DNA of 64,000 nt, taken from positions 11,862 through 75,861 of the forward strand of contig DATATB010000096.1 of the NCBI GenBank assembly GCA_036268995.1, given 5' to 3'. Made by a program: the position numbers and the translations under genes. The DNA comes from DATATB01 sp036268995 (GTDB lineage: Bacteria > Planctomycetota > Planctomycetia > Pirellulales > PNKZ01). This document shows positions 1 to 9,591 of this stretch, one piece after another. A model generated the notes under the pieces. The model saw nothing but the letters and a program-made list of their open reading frames with translations. It had not been told where the DNA came from and did no database searches. Each line of letters begins with the position of its first letter. Within the stretch, counting starts at the first letter, position 1.

Positions 1-151
1 CCAGCGCGAACGTCGCGCTGCGGATGCCGCCGCCGGACAATGCCACGCCGATCAACGGCTGATTCGCGTCGACTCGAGCCTCCTGGCGGCGAGCCGCAAT
101 GAACTCTTCCTCGATGCGTCTGAGCGAGCGCGGAAAGGATGCGTTGCCCAC
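1..151 (-). CDS. Patatin-like phospholipase family protein, 5' part (continues off left edge)
   Basis: The minus strand reads open from a GTG at 151 to the window edge. After an Arg/Glu-rich amphipathic stretch of about 35 residues it encodes LIGVALSGGGIRSATFAL, the glycine-rich oxyanion-hole motif (xSGGGxRxxxF) that opens a patatin domain. Patatin enzymes are Ser-Asp dyad acyl hydrolases acting on membrane lipids; the Ser (GxSxG) and Asp motifs would lie beyond the edge. A GGGGG run lies just upstream of this GTG. A second in-frame GTG at 202 is possible, and a TAA closes the frame further upstream. Only about 50 residues are visible, so the family call rests on one motif. Confidence 0.72.
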   Translation of the reverse strand, partial: MGNASFPRSLRRIEEEFIAARRQEARVDANQPLIGVALSGGGIRSATFAL

Positions 152-292
152 GGCTGCCCCCGATTTTGTGTCGCGTCGAGCACAGCGGACCGGCCGGCGC
201 ACAGACTCCGGCGACCATTTTTAAGCTCGCGCATCCGTCACTCTAATGAGCCAGGCGGCGCGCCGCCAGCCGCCGTGGGCCACGGAGGCCAG

Positions 293-3200
293 CTATGCGG
301 GCACCAGCCACGTGCCGGCCAGGCGATCGTGCAGCCCGCGGCCGGGCATGGTCAAAGACCACGCCACCAGCGGCAGATACGCCGCGGGAACGATCGCCAG
401 CCAGCCAAATGACGGCGTCCCCCCGACCAATGAAGGCATTAGTGCCACGACGATCGGAGTCAGCAGCAGCGGCGACCAGGCGATCGCGCATCGCCAGAGT
501 GTCCGCCCGCGCGACGCCAGCCGCCCGTTGGCTGTGACGATTTCGACGCCCAAGGTCCGCAAGGCCAACCCGCGGCGGAAGAAGATTGCGGCCACGAGGC
601 TCAAGAGTGCGACGATCGACAGGCCGCCCAGCGGCATCAGAATCACGCCAATTCGCAGGCCCTCTTGGAAGAAACCGAATCCCTGTTTCGTTCCCTCCAC
701 CATTTCTTGCACAATCTTGTTTTCTTCGGCCGCCTGAACCTCCTCGCTCGACGGATGCGGATAGGCTGCGACGATCCGCGCGAGCTCGCGTCGTTTGGCC
801 GCGTCGAACATGCCTTGAGCGATCGGCCCGGCCAGTGCGTCCGGATCGGTGATGGTTTTGCCATAGCGATGCGCGATGTAGACTTCCACGGCCTGGATGT
901 CTGCCGAAGTTACCTCGTCCGCGCCATGTTTTCCCGTTTGGAGTCGTTCGAGCGAGGTCAAGCTGGCATAGAGCGGCATTACGTCAGGTGCCGTCTGGCT
1001 GAACCGCGTGAGGAGCCAACTAACCATCAGCATCATGCCCAGCAAGAATACGGCCGGCAGGCAACACGCCAGCACCACCGCCAGCCGGCGGCGTCGCGAG
1101 ACGACCGCGGATTGCCGCACTAGCTGTGCGAACTGCGCGGCGACCTGGTCGTCGCCGCCCGGCTGGGCAAGCCGGTCGAGCGCGCTGCGCGCGGCAATCG
1201 GCAGGGGCACCCTCGCCGCTCGCGTCGAGGCTTTGGCAATGTCGACGACTCTGCCTTCCAACGTGGCAATCGACAACTGATTGAGGAATCGCCGCCGGTC
1301 GAGCGCTTCGCCGGCGCCCGTGCGGGACGTTAGCCTGGGCGTCGCCAGCGGATCGAGACCCGGCGGTGCAAAGTCGAACAACTTGGCGCGGCCCTCGGCA
1401 GTGATCCAAACGCAATCGAGGCCCAGCGACTCGGGCAGCGTGCCATCTTTGGCAGCCGCGTCCAGTTCTTCGGCCAGATCGAGCAGCCAGAACCGCACCG
1501 ACTCCCACGGCCAGCGCCGGTCGAGCAACTTCACGAGCGGCCGGCCGGTCAAGGCTTCGTAGGCATCCCAATTTTCGTCCGCTGATCGTTTGCCGTTGAG
1601 CCAGCGCAACCGGCCAGGCCGCGCGATGTTCCGCAGTGGCGTTGCGGTGGGTTCCGTGCCCGATGGCAACTTGCGAATCCAGACCCGGCGCAGCAGCCGC
1701 GCATCGTAGCCGAGAATCCACTCGCCGCCGCCCGCCGACTCCAACACGTCCAGAACGTGATAAGGGCCGATCGTCGCCGTTTGCGTGGCGGGCAGGGGCT
1801 CGGCACTCAGTTCCAGCGCTGTTCGGGCCTGGTAGGGCAAGCGCACGATTACGCGCGTGCCGGTCAGCAAATCGTGTACGCCGGCCAGGCCGTTGCGCTG
1901 GCGGGCCGTGGCGAACAACAGCGCATAGCCGATTGCCTGAGCGACGGTAAAGAGTCCTTGATAGCGCTGAAACGTTGCGGGGGCCATGAAGCAGTAACCG
2001 AGCTGCTCGGGGGCGGAAATCGCTGCCAGCAACCAGGCGCGCACCAGCGCCTTGGCGATGCCAGGCGGCTCGCGGCGCTGGTTGACCACGCGCAAGCGGC
2101 AAAGATACTTGCCCAGCGTGAGGCCCCAACGTCCCTCGGGCACGGCGAAATAGAATCCCATCAGCAGAAATGTCGCGAACCAATTCAGCAAAGCCGGCAG
2201 CCCCGGCCGCATCAGCGGCGTGGAAAGCGGATCCACGCCCACCAAGGCGAGCAAAGGCGTCAGTCCGCACCACAAAATCACCACCCAGATCGCTCGATCG
2301 ATCGCATAGGCGGCCAGTCGCAATCCCAGCGGCGCTGGCAGCGGCGCGGTCGAAGCAAAGGGCAGCAATGCCTGGCGCAGCTCGTCGTAGGTCTTGAACC
2401 GATCGGTCGGTTGTTTTTCCAGACAGCGCAGCACAAGCTGCGCAAGGCCCTGCGGAATTTCAGCGCGCCACCGTTTCGGACTCTCGGCCGATTGCTCCAA
2501 AACGGTGGCCAACAGTCTGACCAAATTGTCCGCGTTGAAGGGCGTGCGGCCGGTCAGCAGGTAATACAGCGTCACGCCGACCGAATACATGTCGGAGCGG
2601 AGGTTCAACTCGTCGCCGCGCAACTGTTCGGGCGAAGCGAAGGCTGGCGTGCCGAGAAATGAACCGCTCTGCGTCACGTCCGCTTCTGCCCGCGGCACGG
2701 TCGAAATCGACAGGCCGAAATCGCCGACCTTGACCACGCCGCTGGCGTCGACAAAGCAATTGGCCGGTTTGATGTCACGATGCAGCACGCCCAGCCGCTG
2801 CGCCGCCTCCAATCCGGCGATGATTTGCAGGATGATGTCCACCGCCTCGCCCACCGGCAGCGGGCCTTGCTGTTTGACGCGCTCTTGCAGCGTGCCGCCG
2901 GCCACCAGTTCCATCGCGATTGCCGGCGTGCCGTCGATTTCCTCCGTGCCGAAGACATAGACGCTGTTGGGATGATTGATCGACGCGGCCAGCCGCCCCT
3001 CGCGGAGGAACCGCTTCCGCGCTTCGGGCGAATCGAGCGAGTGCTTCAGGACCTTAAGCGCTACACGCCGGGCGGTGGTCTGTTGCTCGGCCTCGTAGAC
3101 CGCTCCCATGCCGCCCCGGCCCAAAGTGCGAACGATCAGGTAATCGCCAAACTGCTCGCCCGGCTCGGGAAGCTTGAGTTCCGGCCGCTCTGCCGTCGCG

Positions 3201-3394
3201 ACGGCCCCGGCAGCGGGCGCCTGCGCCAGCGTGGCCGCGATGTCCGGCTCGGCGGCGGAGTGAACGTGGCCTTGGTCTGCGGTTTGCGACTGGCTGGCCA
3301 TTCCCACCTGGACCAGGCAGGCGGGGCATAAGCCTTGAGCCGTTTGATCGGCCAGCGGCGCACCGCATTGCGGGCAGCGGCGAGTGTCAGTCAT
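293..3394 (-). CDS. Serine/threonine protein kinase with N-terminal zinc ribbon and two RDD membrane domains
   Basis: A 1,033-residue membrane kinase. A CPQC/CPAC zinc ribbon (residues 7-26) is followed by a complete Hanks-type kinase domain (about 82-345): Gly-rich loop LGRGGMGAVY, the VALK lysine (K114), HRDIKPAN (D207), DFG (D225) and the ASPEQL activation-segment end. An RDD-type multi-helix module follows (about 355-520), then a degenerate second kinase-like stretch, a transmembrane helix near 790, and a second RDD module at the C-terminus. The ECF sigma factor 69 bp upstream has the same orientation, a frequent planctomycete pairing, so the kinase may signal to it; the ligand is unknown. 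A cytoplasmic kinase domain anchored by both RDD modules is inferred. Confidence 0.9.
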   Translation of the reverse strand: MTDTRRCPQCGAPLADQTAQGLCPACLVQVGMASQSQTADQGHVHSAAEPDIAATLAQAPAAGAVATAERPELKLPEPGEQFGDYLIVRTLGRGGMGAVYEAEQQTTARRVALKVLKHSLDSPEARKRFLREGRLAASINHPNSVYVFGTEEIDGTPAIAMELVAGGTLQERVKQQGPLPVGEAVDIILQIIAGLEAAQRLGVLHRDIKPANCFVDASGVVKVGDFGLSISTVPRAEADVTQSGSFLGTPAFASPEQLRGDELNLRSDMYSVGVTLYYLLTGRTPFNADNLVRLLATVLEQSAESPKRWRAEIPQGLAQLVLRCLEKQPTDRFKTYDELRQALLPFASTAPLPAPLGLRLAAYAIDRAIWVVILWCGLTPLLALVGVDPLSTPLMRPGLPALLNWFATFLLMGFYFAVPEGRWGLTLGKYLCRLRVVNQRREPPGIAKALVRAWLLAAISAPEQLGYCFMAPATFQRYQGLFTVAQAIGYALLFATARQRNGLAGVHDLLTGTRVIVRLPYQARTALELSAEPLPATQTATIGPYHVLDVLESAGGGEWILGYDARLLRRVWIRKLPSGTEPTATPLRNIARPGRLRWLNGKRSADENWDAYEALTGRPLVKLLDRRWPWESVRFWLLDLAEELDAAAKDGTLPESLGLDCVWITAEGRAKLFDFAPPGLDPLATPRLTSRTGAGEALDRRRFLNQLSIATLEGRVVDIAKASTRAARVPLPIAARSALDRLAQPGGDDQVAAQFAQLVRQSAVVSRRRRLAVVLACCLPAVFLLGMMLMVSWLLTRFSQTAPDVMPLYASLTSLERLQTGKHGADEVTSADIQAVEVYIAHRYGKTITDPDALAGPIAQGMFDAAKRRELARIVAAYPHPSSEEVQAAEENKIVQEMVEGTKQGFGFFQEGLRIGVILMPLGGLSIVALLSLVAAIFFRRGLALRTLGVEIVTANGRLASRGRTLWRCAIAWSPLLLTPIVVALMPSLVGGTPSFGWLAIVPAAYLPLVAWSLTMPGRGLHDRLAGTWLVPA

Positions 3395-3463
3395 CGGTGT
3401 TCTCTGCGAGAGAAGGGGGTTCCACCGTTTACTGACACTTTTCCCGGTCCAGGTAACCGCGCC

Positions 3464-4204
3464 TCACGCATTTTTTCCTGAAAGAATGGCAAACAGTTCC
3501 TTGAGCTCGTCGTCCACGTCGGCCGGATCGGCCACGGTTTGGGCGATTTCCTCCCGTAACAATTCGCGATAACGGCGGCGCATGCGGTGTACGGCCATTT
3601 TCACGGCCGCCTCGTTCGTGCCCAATGCGTGGGCCACCAGTTGATACGGTTGCGCGTCGCCGGCCAGCAGCGGCTTGAGATGTTGAAACTCAGCCTGTTT
3701 GCCACGCGCGGCCAGTTCGGCTTCCAGCCGCCCGAGCACGGTCTCCAACAGCAGCACGGCCCATTGGCGATCGAACAGCATGGCGGGCGTCAGCGGCGCG
3801 CTGGGCTCACAAATCAGCGCCGACTCGGCCGCATTAAAATCCCACGACAGGATGCACTGCCCGCCGCCGCGTTTTTGCGCGCGCTGCGACTTGCGCTCAT
3901 TCGCCAGAAAATGTTTGAGCGCAGCCAGCAGGAACGAGCGGAAGCGGCCGCGCTCGGCATCGGCCACGCGCAGATACTCTTTGTCCAGCAGCTTGGCGAA
4001 AAACTGCTGCGTCAGGTCCTGGGCGTCGTGCAACGAGTGTCCCGTGCGGCGCACGTACGCATACAGCGGTTGCCAATACCGCTCGCACAGCGCGGCCAGC
4101 GCCTCGTCGGCTCCCGGCGAATGGCGCTCCCCGGCCGCAACGACCAGGCTCCAATGAGTCGTTTCGAACTCGCTCGAAGCCTGGTCGTCAGGGGGATCGG
4201 TCAT
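3464..4204 (-). CDS. ECF-type RNA polymerase sigma factor (planctomycete kinase-linked group)
   Basis: 246 residues. The N-terminal half has a sigma region 2 signature: RYWQPLYAYVRRTG near 42-55, then DLTQQFFAKLL at 63-73, the -10 recognition and core-binding helices. Region 4 lies at about 185-215 (YQLVAHALGTNEAAVKMAVH), a helix-turn-helix for -35 recognition. The protein is longer than classic ECF factors (about 190 residues) because of a 60-residue insert between the two regions, typical of planctomycete ECF groups that neighbour Ser/Thr kinases. It starts 16 bp after the DUF1080 stop, so read-through from the upstream operon is possible. No anti-sigma factor is adjacent; control by the kinase is inferred. 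Confidence 0.9.
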   Translation of the reverse strand: MTDPPDDQASSEFETTHWSLVVAAGERHSPGADEALAALCERYWQPLYAYVRRTGHSLHDAQDLTQQFFAKLLDKEYLRVADAERGRFRSFLLAALKHFLANERKSQRAQKRGGGQCILSWDFNAAESALICEPSAPLTPAMLFDRQWAVLLLETVLGRLEAELAARGKQAEFQHLKPLLAGDAQPYQLVAHALGTNEAAVKMAVHRMRRRYRELLREEIAQTVADPADVDDELKELFAILSGKNA

Positions 4205-4220
4205 GGGCGGGCGGCGATGA

Positions 4221-5609
4221 CTAATCGAGCGGCTTGATGCGGATATTGCGGAACTGGACCGGATCGCGGTGACCGGCGAAACCGAAATGACCGCGTTTGA
4301 GGTCCTTGCCCGGGTGCGGAGTATCTTTCATGAAACTGGTGACCTTGCTGAGATCGGTTTCGAGAACGATCGAGCCGTTCAGTTCGACCTTGATCGTCGA
4401 GCCGCGCACCGTGACTTCCTCAAAATTCCACTCGCCCGTCGGACGCAAGTATCCGCGGTGGGCCGGCACCATCGCGTAGGCCGAGCCGTTGGCCTGGCGT
4501 GGATCGAGCTGGGAATACTTCGGATCGCCGTCGTCGAGCACCTGCAATTCGCACATGCCGGCGTAGGCCGGGCCGCCACTACCGGGATATCGAATGGCCA
4601 GGCCGTTGTTGCCGCCCGGCGGAAGCTTGAACTCGCAGCGCACGACGAAATCGCCGTATTCCTTGTCGGTGTACACCACGCCGCCTTGTTTCGGCTTGCA
4701 CACAATCGCGCCGTCGACGACTTCGTAATTGTTCACCTCTCCAGTCCATCCGCTGAAATCGCGGCCATTGAAGATCGGCTCAAAGCCCTCTTCGCCATGC
4801 TCGGCCAGCGTGTGGTTGGCCTCATCGGCCGGAATTTCGCGCACCAGGACGTTGCGCCAGCGAATCTCCGAGCCGTGCGTTTGCAACTGAATCGGGCCAC
4901 GGGCGAACAACGGCGCGGCACGATTGCCGGAGGCGTGAATCATTTTCCGCACGGGATCGTAGTCGGGGCCGTCCGGCAATTTGGGCGTCGGCCGATCAAA
5001 GTAGTTTTGCCACGTGGCATGATCGACCACGAGCTTTTCGTTCAGCCAGACACTGGTCCGCGCGCCGGTTTGCAGAATCCTAAAATGGTTCCACTCGCCA
5101 AACGGCTTGTCGGCCAGCACCAGCGGATCGCGGCCCGGGGCGTCGAGATCGTTGTTGAACAGACCGCCGGAACCCTTGCCCGCGCCGCGCGACCAGCTCT
5201 TGCTCTGCGGCGTGAAATCCCAGATCTGCACCTGCGGCGTGCCGCGCAGGTAGATGCCGCTATCGCCCAAAGGGAGCATCTTGTAGTCGACCAGCAGCTC
5301 GACGTCGCCGTAATCGCGATCGGTCGTAGCATACGCCCCTTTGCCGTCATTGACCATCTCGCCGTCGCTGACGGTCCAGTGCTGCTGCATGTCGGCCAGG
5401 TCGTCGGCCAGTTTCTTGGATCGCTCCGCTTCGCTCATGGCAGCATAGCGGCGCAGGTCGAACGTTCCCATGCCGTGCCAGCCTGCGAGATCGCGGCCGT
5501 TGAACAGGGCCGTGAAGCCGGCGGGCGGCGAGGTTTGAGCCTCCGCTGCGGTGGCGCTAACGGCCGCGGCGAGGAGACAAATGAGCAGCGAACTGATGAG
5601 GCGAGGCAT
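4221..5609 (-). CDS. Exported protein with two DUF1080 (3-keto-disaccharide hydrolase) domains
   Basis: 462 residues with a clear Sec signal peptide (hydrophobic 5-20, AAEA near 24). Two concanavalin-like DUF1080 (PF06439) domains open with the same motif: GFTALFNGRDLAGW at 31-44 and GFEPIFNGRDFSGW about 240 residues later. DUF1080 proteins are associated with cleavage of C3-oxidised (3-keto) glycosides, working with Gfo/Idh-type C3 dehydrogenases, and the same operon holds two such oxidoreductases. It is last in a run of eight minus-strand genes with gaps of 5-54 bp. Catalytic specificity cannot be read from sequence. Confidence 0.88.
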   Translation of the reverse strand: MPRLISSLLICLLAAAVSATAAEAQTSPPAGFTALFNGRDLAGWHGMGTFDLRRYAAMSEAERSKKLADDLADMQQHWTVSDGEMVNDGKGAYATTDRDYGDVELLVDYKMLPLGDSGIYLRGTPQVQIWDFTPQSKSWSRGAGKGSGGLFNNDLDAPGRDPLVLADKPFGEWNHFRILQTGARTSVWLNEKLVVDHATWQNYFDRPTPKLPDGPDYDPVRKMIHASGNRAAPLFARGPIQLQTHGSEIRWRNVLVREIPADEANHTLAEHGEEGFEPIFNGRDFSGWTGEVNNYEVVDGAIVCKPKQGGVVYTDKEYGDFVVRCEFKLPPGGNNGLAIRYPGSGGPAYAGMCELQVLDDGDPKYSQLDPRQANGSAYAMVPAHRGYLRPTGEWNFEEVTVRGSTIKVELNGSIVLETDLSKVTSFMKDTPHPGKDLKRGHFGFAGHRDPVQFRNIRIKPLD

Positions 5610-5663
5610 GAGGTGGGCTCCGGCAAGGTGGGGATATCAAGTGTCGGGTGGGAGAAGCACTGC

Positions 5664-8600
5664 CTATTGTTTTCGCTCAGCGGCTCGGAAGGCTCGATGC
5701 TGCGGGTCGCCGCCCGATTCCAGGTAGGCCAGCAGATCGAGTATCTCGTCGCGACCGAGCGTATTCAATAGCCCGGTGGGCATGATCGAGACTCGCGATG
5801 CGACGCGGCTCAGAATCGAGTCGCGCGGAATTCGCACCAGATCGGTGGGCCGCGAGGGGTCGGCCACCATCGCGATCGACGTGGCATTGGCGCCGGCGAT
5901 CTGTCCGGTCAGCATGCGGCCATCGTCGGTCTCGATCTGCAGGCTGCGGTATTTTTCTTCCACCACCTTCGAGGGCAGCAAGATGGCTTCCAGCATGTCG
6001 CGGCGGCTGAAACGCGCGGCAATCGCGGCCAGATCAGGCCCGACGGGCACGCCTTCGTCGCGGAAACGATGGCAGTGTATGCACAGCGCCGCGGTAAACA
6101 TCGCCTTGCCACGGGCAAAATCCCGCCCCCGATCAAGCCGGCTTAACTCCGGCAGCAGCTCGTCCGCGGTCCAATTGCGAACCAGCGGACGCGACATGAC
6201 TGTGGGAATCGTCCCCGTCGTCGGCCGGCCGAGCTGTTCGATCACGGGCGCCAGCTCCTGGCGTTCTCGAGCGGTCAAGGTATCCAGGGCGTCGGTGCGA
6301 ATGAAGGTCACAAACCGCAGGATATAGTGGGCGCCGTGGAAGGTCTCGGCGCGCTTCAGACCGGCGAAATATTGCCGCCGCGCGTCCATCGTCCAGCCTT
6401 GCCGGACATTGCGCAGCGCGTAGAGATAAAACAGTTGCTCTTCCTGGGTTGGTGCCGCATGCATGAGCGTCAGTGATTTTTCGATGACGCCCGATGAGTC
6501 CAGGTACACCAACAGCTCGCACAGCAACTGGTTCTCCGGCCAGGTCGCAGCCGGATACAAAGATTCGAGCGACCGCGCCAACTCCGCCGCTTCGCCCGCC
6601 GGCGGATGGCCCAAGCGGAGGAAGATCAGCTCCAGGGCACGCAGCGCCGTCAGTCGCTCGTCTCCGGGGGCCGAAGCCGACAGCAGGCGAACGGCCCGCG
6701 CCGTCAGTTGCGCACGCGATTCCGGCCCTCCGACACGCGCCAGCGCCAGGCACGCAGTGAGAGCCGCAAGTGGTTGCGGCTCGATCAGCGCCCGCGATCG
6801 CCACGTTTCCAGCGGCTGGTGCTCCAGGGCAACGCGCGCAGCGCTGCGCAGCCAACGATCGTTGCTGCCCAAGTAGGGCCAAGCCGCATCGACCGCGGCC
6901 GGATTCGGTGCGCCGTGAAACTGTTCCAGCTCCAAGCGTGTCTTGCGCTCGGGCGGGCTAGTCGCGGCCACGTCGCTCGTTGCCGCCGGGGCGTAGGCCT
7001 TCGCGCTGCCAGTATGGCAAACCCGATACAGGGCGGCCTGCGTCCGCCGGCCGCCAACGACGAAGTACATCGCGCCGTCGGGGCCGAAGTCGAGATCCGT
7101 GACGTTCAGCGGCCGACCCTGGACGAACGTCTCGGCCTGGCCCGTGCAGCTGGCTCCGCGGGCATCCAAGTGCACGGCGAGAATTCGGCCGTAGGCCCAA
7201 TCGAGGATATACAACGCTCGGCGCCAACGATCGGGAAATCGGCTCCGCGTGCCGAATTTCACTCCCGTCGGCGAACCCAGGCCAATGTCGACGACGCCGG
7301 GCAGCATGTCGGCGAAATGATCGGGCCAGACGCTCGTCCCGTGCCGCCAGCCGTATTCGCCTCCGCTGACGACGTGCGTCACACGCGTCGGCCGGTACCA
7401 GGGCGCTCCGGCATCCCACTCCATGTCGGCGTCGTACGTGAAGAGGTCGCCCTGGTCGTTGAACGCCAGGCCGTACGGGTTGCGAAACCCGCCGGCGAAC
7501 AATTCCCAGTGCTGCCCAGCGGCATCGGTGCGGGCGATGAAGCCGGCCGGGGGAGTCACGCCGGCATCGAACAGAAACTCGTTCCAGGCGCACGGGAGCA
7601 AGCGGTCAAGCGCGAAATGCGCGAGCGGGCTACCGACCATATCGTAAGGTTTAGGCAACTGGACATTATTTCCACAAGCCATATAAATGCGGCCGTCGGG
7701 ACCCAAGGCCAGACCGTTGCGGCCGTGACCCGCGCCACCCGGCAGGTCTTTGAGCCGCTCGACGCGATCGAACCGGTCGTCGCCGTCGGTATCGCGCAGG
7801 CGGTAAAAGCCCTTCGAGTTATTGGCATTGGCGTACAAGCTGCCATGTGCAAACAGCAGGCCCCGGCATTCCAACAGCGTGTCGTCAATCGTTTCGACCT
7901 TGGTGACCGAGCGGCCGCTCTCTGCCAATGTCATCCGCAGCAGGCCGCGGTCTTCGCGGCCGATCACGGCACGTCCCTGGGGATCGAAGGCCAGACTGAT
8001 CCAAGATCCCTCGCCGGCCGTCGCGGTGCGGACCAACTGCACCTCAAAACCTGGCGGGGCGGACACCTGGATCGGGTCAGCCACTGATCCCGATTCCAAC
8101 GCGAGCTTCCATTGGTTGTAGTTACTAACAACCGCGCTAGACTGATCGGAAGCTTTTGTCATCCCGACTCGGGCGGTTGCCGAAATCTGTGCGACTTCGC
8201 GCTGCACTTGCTCGACGATTTGCGATTCGACGTCTTCCGACCAGCGCGTCGGCAGGCCGTAATAGACTTGGGCATTCAGGCCTTCGTAGCCCCCTTCGCG
8301 CAGCACGCGCAGCGAGGGAATGTAGGCCATCACGTCGTTCGAGTAACCGGCGACCCACGTGCCTGGGCCGAATTCCCGCTTCAATCGCAATGCGTAATCC
8401 ACCACGACTTCGCCACCCAGAAAAATCCAACGCACGTCGCCCAATTGCCAAAGCTGCACGGGATAGGGATACGTCGTTGCCAGGGGTTGGCCGCGGTCGA
8501 GCTGGGCCAGCAGCCGCCTGGCCAGCGCGGCGGTAAACTTGTTGCGCGAAGCGGTGTCTTTTTGCAACTGTTCGGCCGTCGGCTGCTTGTCGAGCCGCAA

Positions 8601-9542
8601 GGGAATTTCGTCGTAAATGGTCGTCAGCGAGCCTGCCAGCGGACGCATCGCGCCGCCCAGCACTTCGTCCACCGCAACGGCCAATCGCCGGCCGTTAGCC
8701 TCGGTCAGCTCCAAGCTGCTATTGGGACGCGGTGCCTGGTCGCCAAAGCAGCCGGCCCAAAACATCGCGATCGCATCGGGATGCGCCGCTTCCAACGCAG
8801 CCTGGGCATACCCGGCATAGTCGCCCGACCATTGGTATTCGACGGGCAAGGTCGTAGGGTGACACGTATAGCCGAACACGACCGCTTGCAGCTTGCCGCC
8901 AGTGTCGCGGACGGTCAAAACCGGCACGTCGAAATCGCTCGGGCCCTTCAGCCCGCCGAGTTCGCGAACGCGCGCGGCTTCCTTGCGCGTATTCGTGCGT
9001 CGGTTCACCGCGACGGTGCAATAGCCCTGGCCCCACTCGACGCGGCAAGGCTGAAGACGCCCGATTGCCTCGCCCGCCAGGGTGACCAGCTTGTCAACCA
9101 GCTGATGCGTATACTCGTCAACCCGATGCTGCTGGGCATCGTCGAGCAACAGCAGCCCGTCCAGGTTGCGTCCGATTGCCGGTCCGCTATGCGTGTGCGA
9201 ACAGTTCAGCGCGATCTGCCGGCGCTCGAGGCCGTAGCGCTTGGCCAGCAGCTCGCACACGCGTTGCGACGTGGGCCGATCGATGCCCACCAGGTCCATC
9301 GTAATCAGCAGTGCCCGGTGGCCGTCAGCGGCTTCCAGGGCCAGTGCCTTGGCCCACAGGTCCTGCTGCTTGCCGTCGCCCGGGCGATCGCGGGAATAGC
9401 CCGACATCCAGATCGGCGCCGTGGGCGTGATGTTCACCGTCGCCGCGCCGGCTTTCCAACCACCGTCCGCCGCATGACCCGGCACGGCATTCAGCACCCC
9501 GACGACGATCGCAACGGCGAGCGCGGCGATGCGTTTGATCAT
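5664..9542 (-). CDS. Fusion of neutral/alkaline ceramidase-like domain with PVC-type dehydrogenase and cytochrome c module
   Basis: 1,292 residues from ATG 9542 (GGGAG 6 bp upstream; MIKRIAALAVAIVVG is a Sec signal peptide; an in-frame ATG at 9617 would run into the previous gene). The first ~470 residues resemble the N-terminal domain of neutral/alkaline ceramidase (NITPTAPIWMSGY; zinc-binding NCSHTHSGPAIG), an N-acylsphingosine amidohydrolase fold. The immunoglobulin-like C-domain of ceramidases is not evident. From about 510 a beta-propeller like sorbosone/PVC dehydrogenases follows (APPGFEVQLVR, GGAGHGRNGLALGPDGRIY), then HEAT-like helices and a CIHCH haem c site near 1,130. The protein is inferred to be periplasmic. 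The two halves are normally separate proteins. Confidence 0.85.
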   Translation of the reverse strand: MIKRIAALAVAIVVGVLNAVPGHAADGGWKAGAATVNITPTAPIWMSGYSRDRPGDGKQQDLWAKALALEAADGHRALLITMDLVGIDRPTSQRVCELLAKRYGLERRQIALNCSHTHSGPAIGRNLDGLLLLDDAQQHRVDEYTHQLVDKLVTLAGEAIGRLQPCRVEWGQGYCTVAVNRRTNTRKEAARVRELGGLKGPSDFDVPVLTVRDTGGKLQAVVFGYTCHPTTLPVEYQWSGDYAGYAQAALEAAHPDAIAMFWAGCFGDQAPRPNSSLELTEANGRRLAVAVDEVLGGAMRPLAGSLTTIYDEIPLRLDKQPTAEQLQKDTASRNKFTAALARRLLAQLDRGQPLATTYPYPVQLWQLGDVRWIFLGGEVVVDYALRLKREFGPGTWVAGYSNDVMAYIPSLRVLREGGYEGLNAQVYYGLPTRWSEDVESQIVEQVQREVAQISATARVGMTKASDQSSAVVSNYNQWKLALESGSVADPIQVSAPPGFEVQLVRTATAGEGSWISLAFDPQGRAVIGREDRGLLRMTLAESGRSVTKVETIDDTLLECRGLLFAHGSLYANANNSKGFYRLRDTDGDDRFDRVERLKDLPGGAGHGRNGLALGPDGRIYMACGNNVQLPKPYDMVGSPLAHFALDRLLPCAWNEFLFDAGVTPPAGFIARTDAAGQHWELFAGGFRNPYGLAFNDQGDLFTYDADMEWDAGAPWYRPTRVTHVVSGGEYGWRHGTSVWPDHFADMLPGVVDIGLGSPTGVKFGTRSRFPDRWRRALYILDWAYGRILAVHLDARGASCTGQAETFVQGRPLNVTDLDFGPDGAMYFVVGGRRTQAALYRVCHTGSAKAYAPAATSDVAATSPPERKTRLELEQFHGAPNPAAVDAAWPYLGSNDRWLRSAARVALEHQPLETWRSRALIEPQPLAALTACLALARVGGPESRAQLTARAVRLLSASAPGDERLTALRALELIFLRLGHPPAGEAAELARSLESLYPAATWPENQLLCELLVYLDSSGVIEKSLTLMHAAPTQEEQLFYLYALRNVRQGWTMDARRQYFAGLKRAETFHGAHYILRFVTFIRTDALDTLTARERQELAPVIEQLGRPTTGTIPTVMSRPLVRNWTADELLPELSRLDRGRDFARGKAMFTAALCIHCHRFRDEGVPVGPDLAAIAARFSRRDMLEAILLPSKVVEEKYRSLQIETDDGRMLTGQIAGANATSIAMVADPSRPTDLVRIPRDSILSRVASRVSIMPTGLLNTLGRDEILDLLAYLESGGDPQHRAFRAAERKQ

Positions 9543-9591
9543 GGTCACTCCCAAGCTTTTCATCGGAACCGGCAGGCACGCATCCATACGC

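Noticed and set aside
52..234. 60-codon minus-strand frame from ATG 234
   Set aside because: It overlaps in a different frame the patatin motif SGGGIRSATF, which is read from GTG 151; the 60-codon frame shows no similarity to anything.
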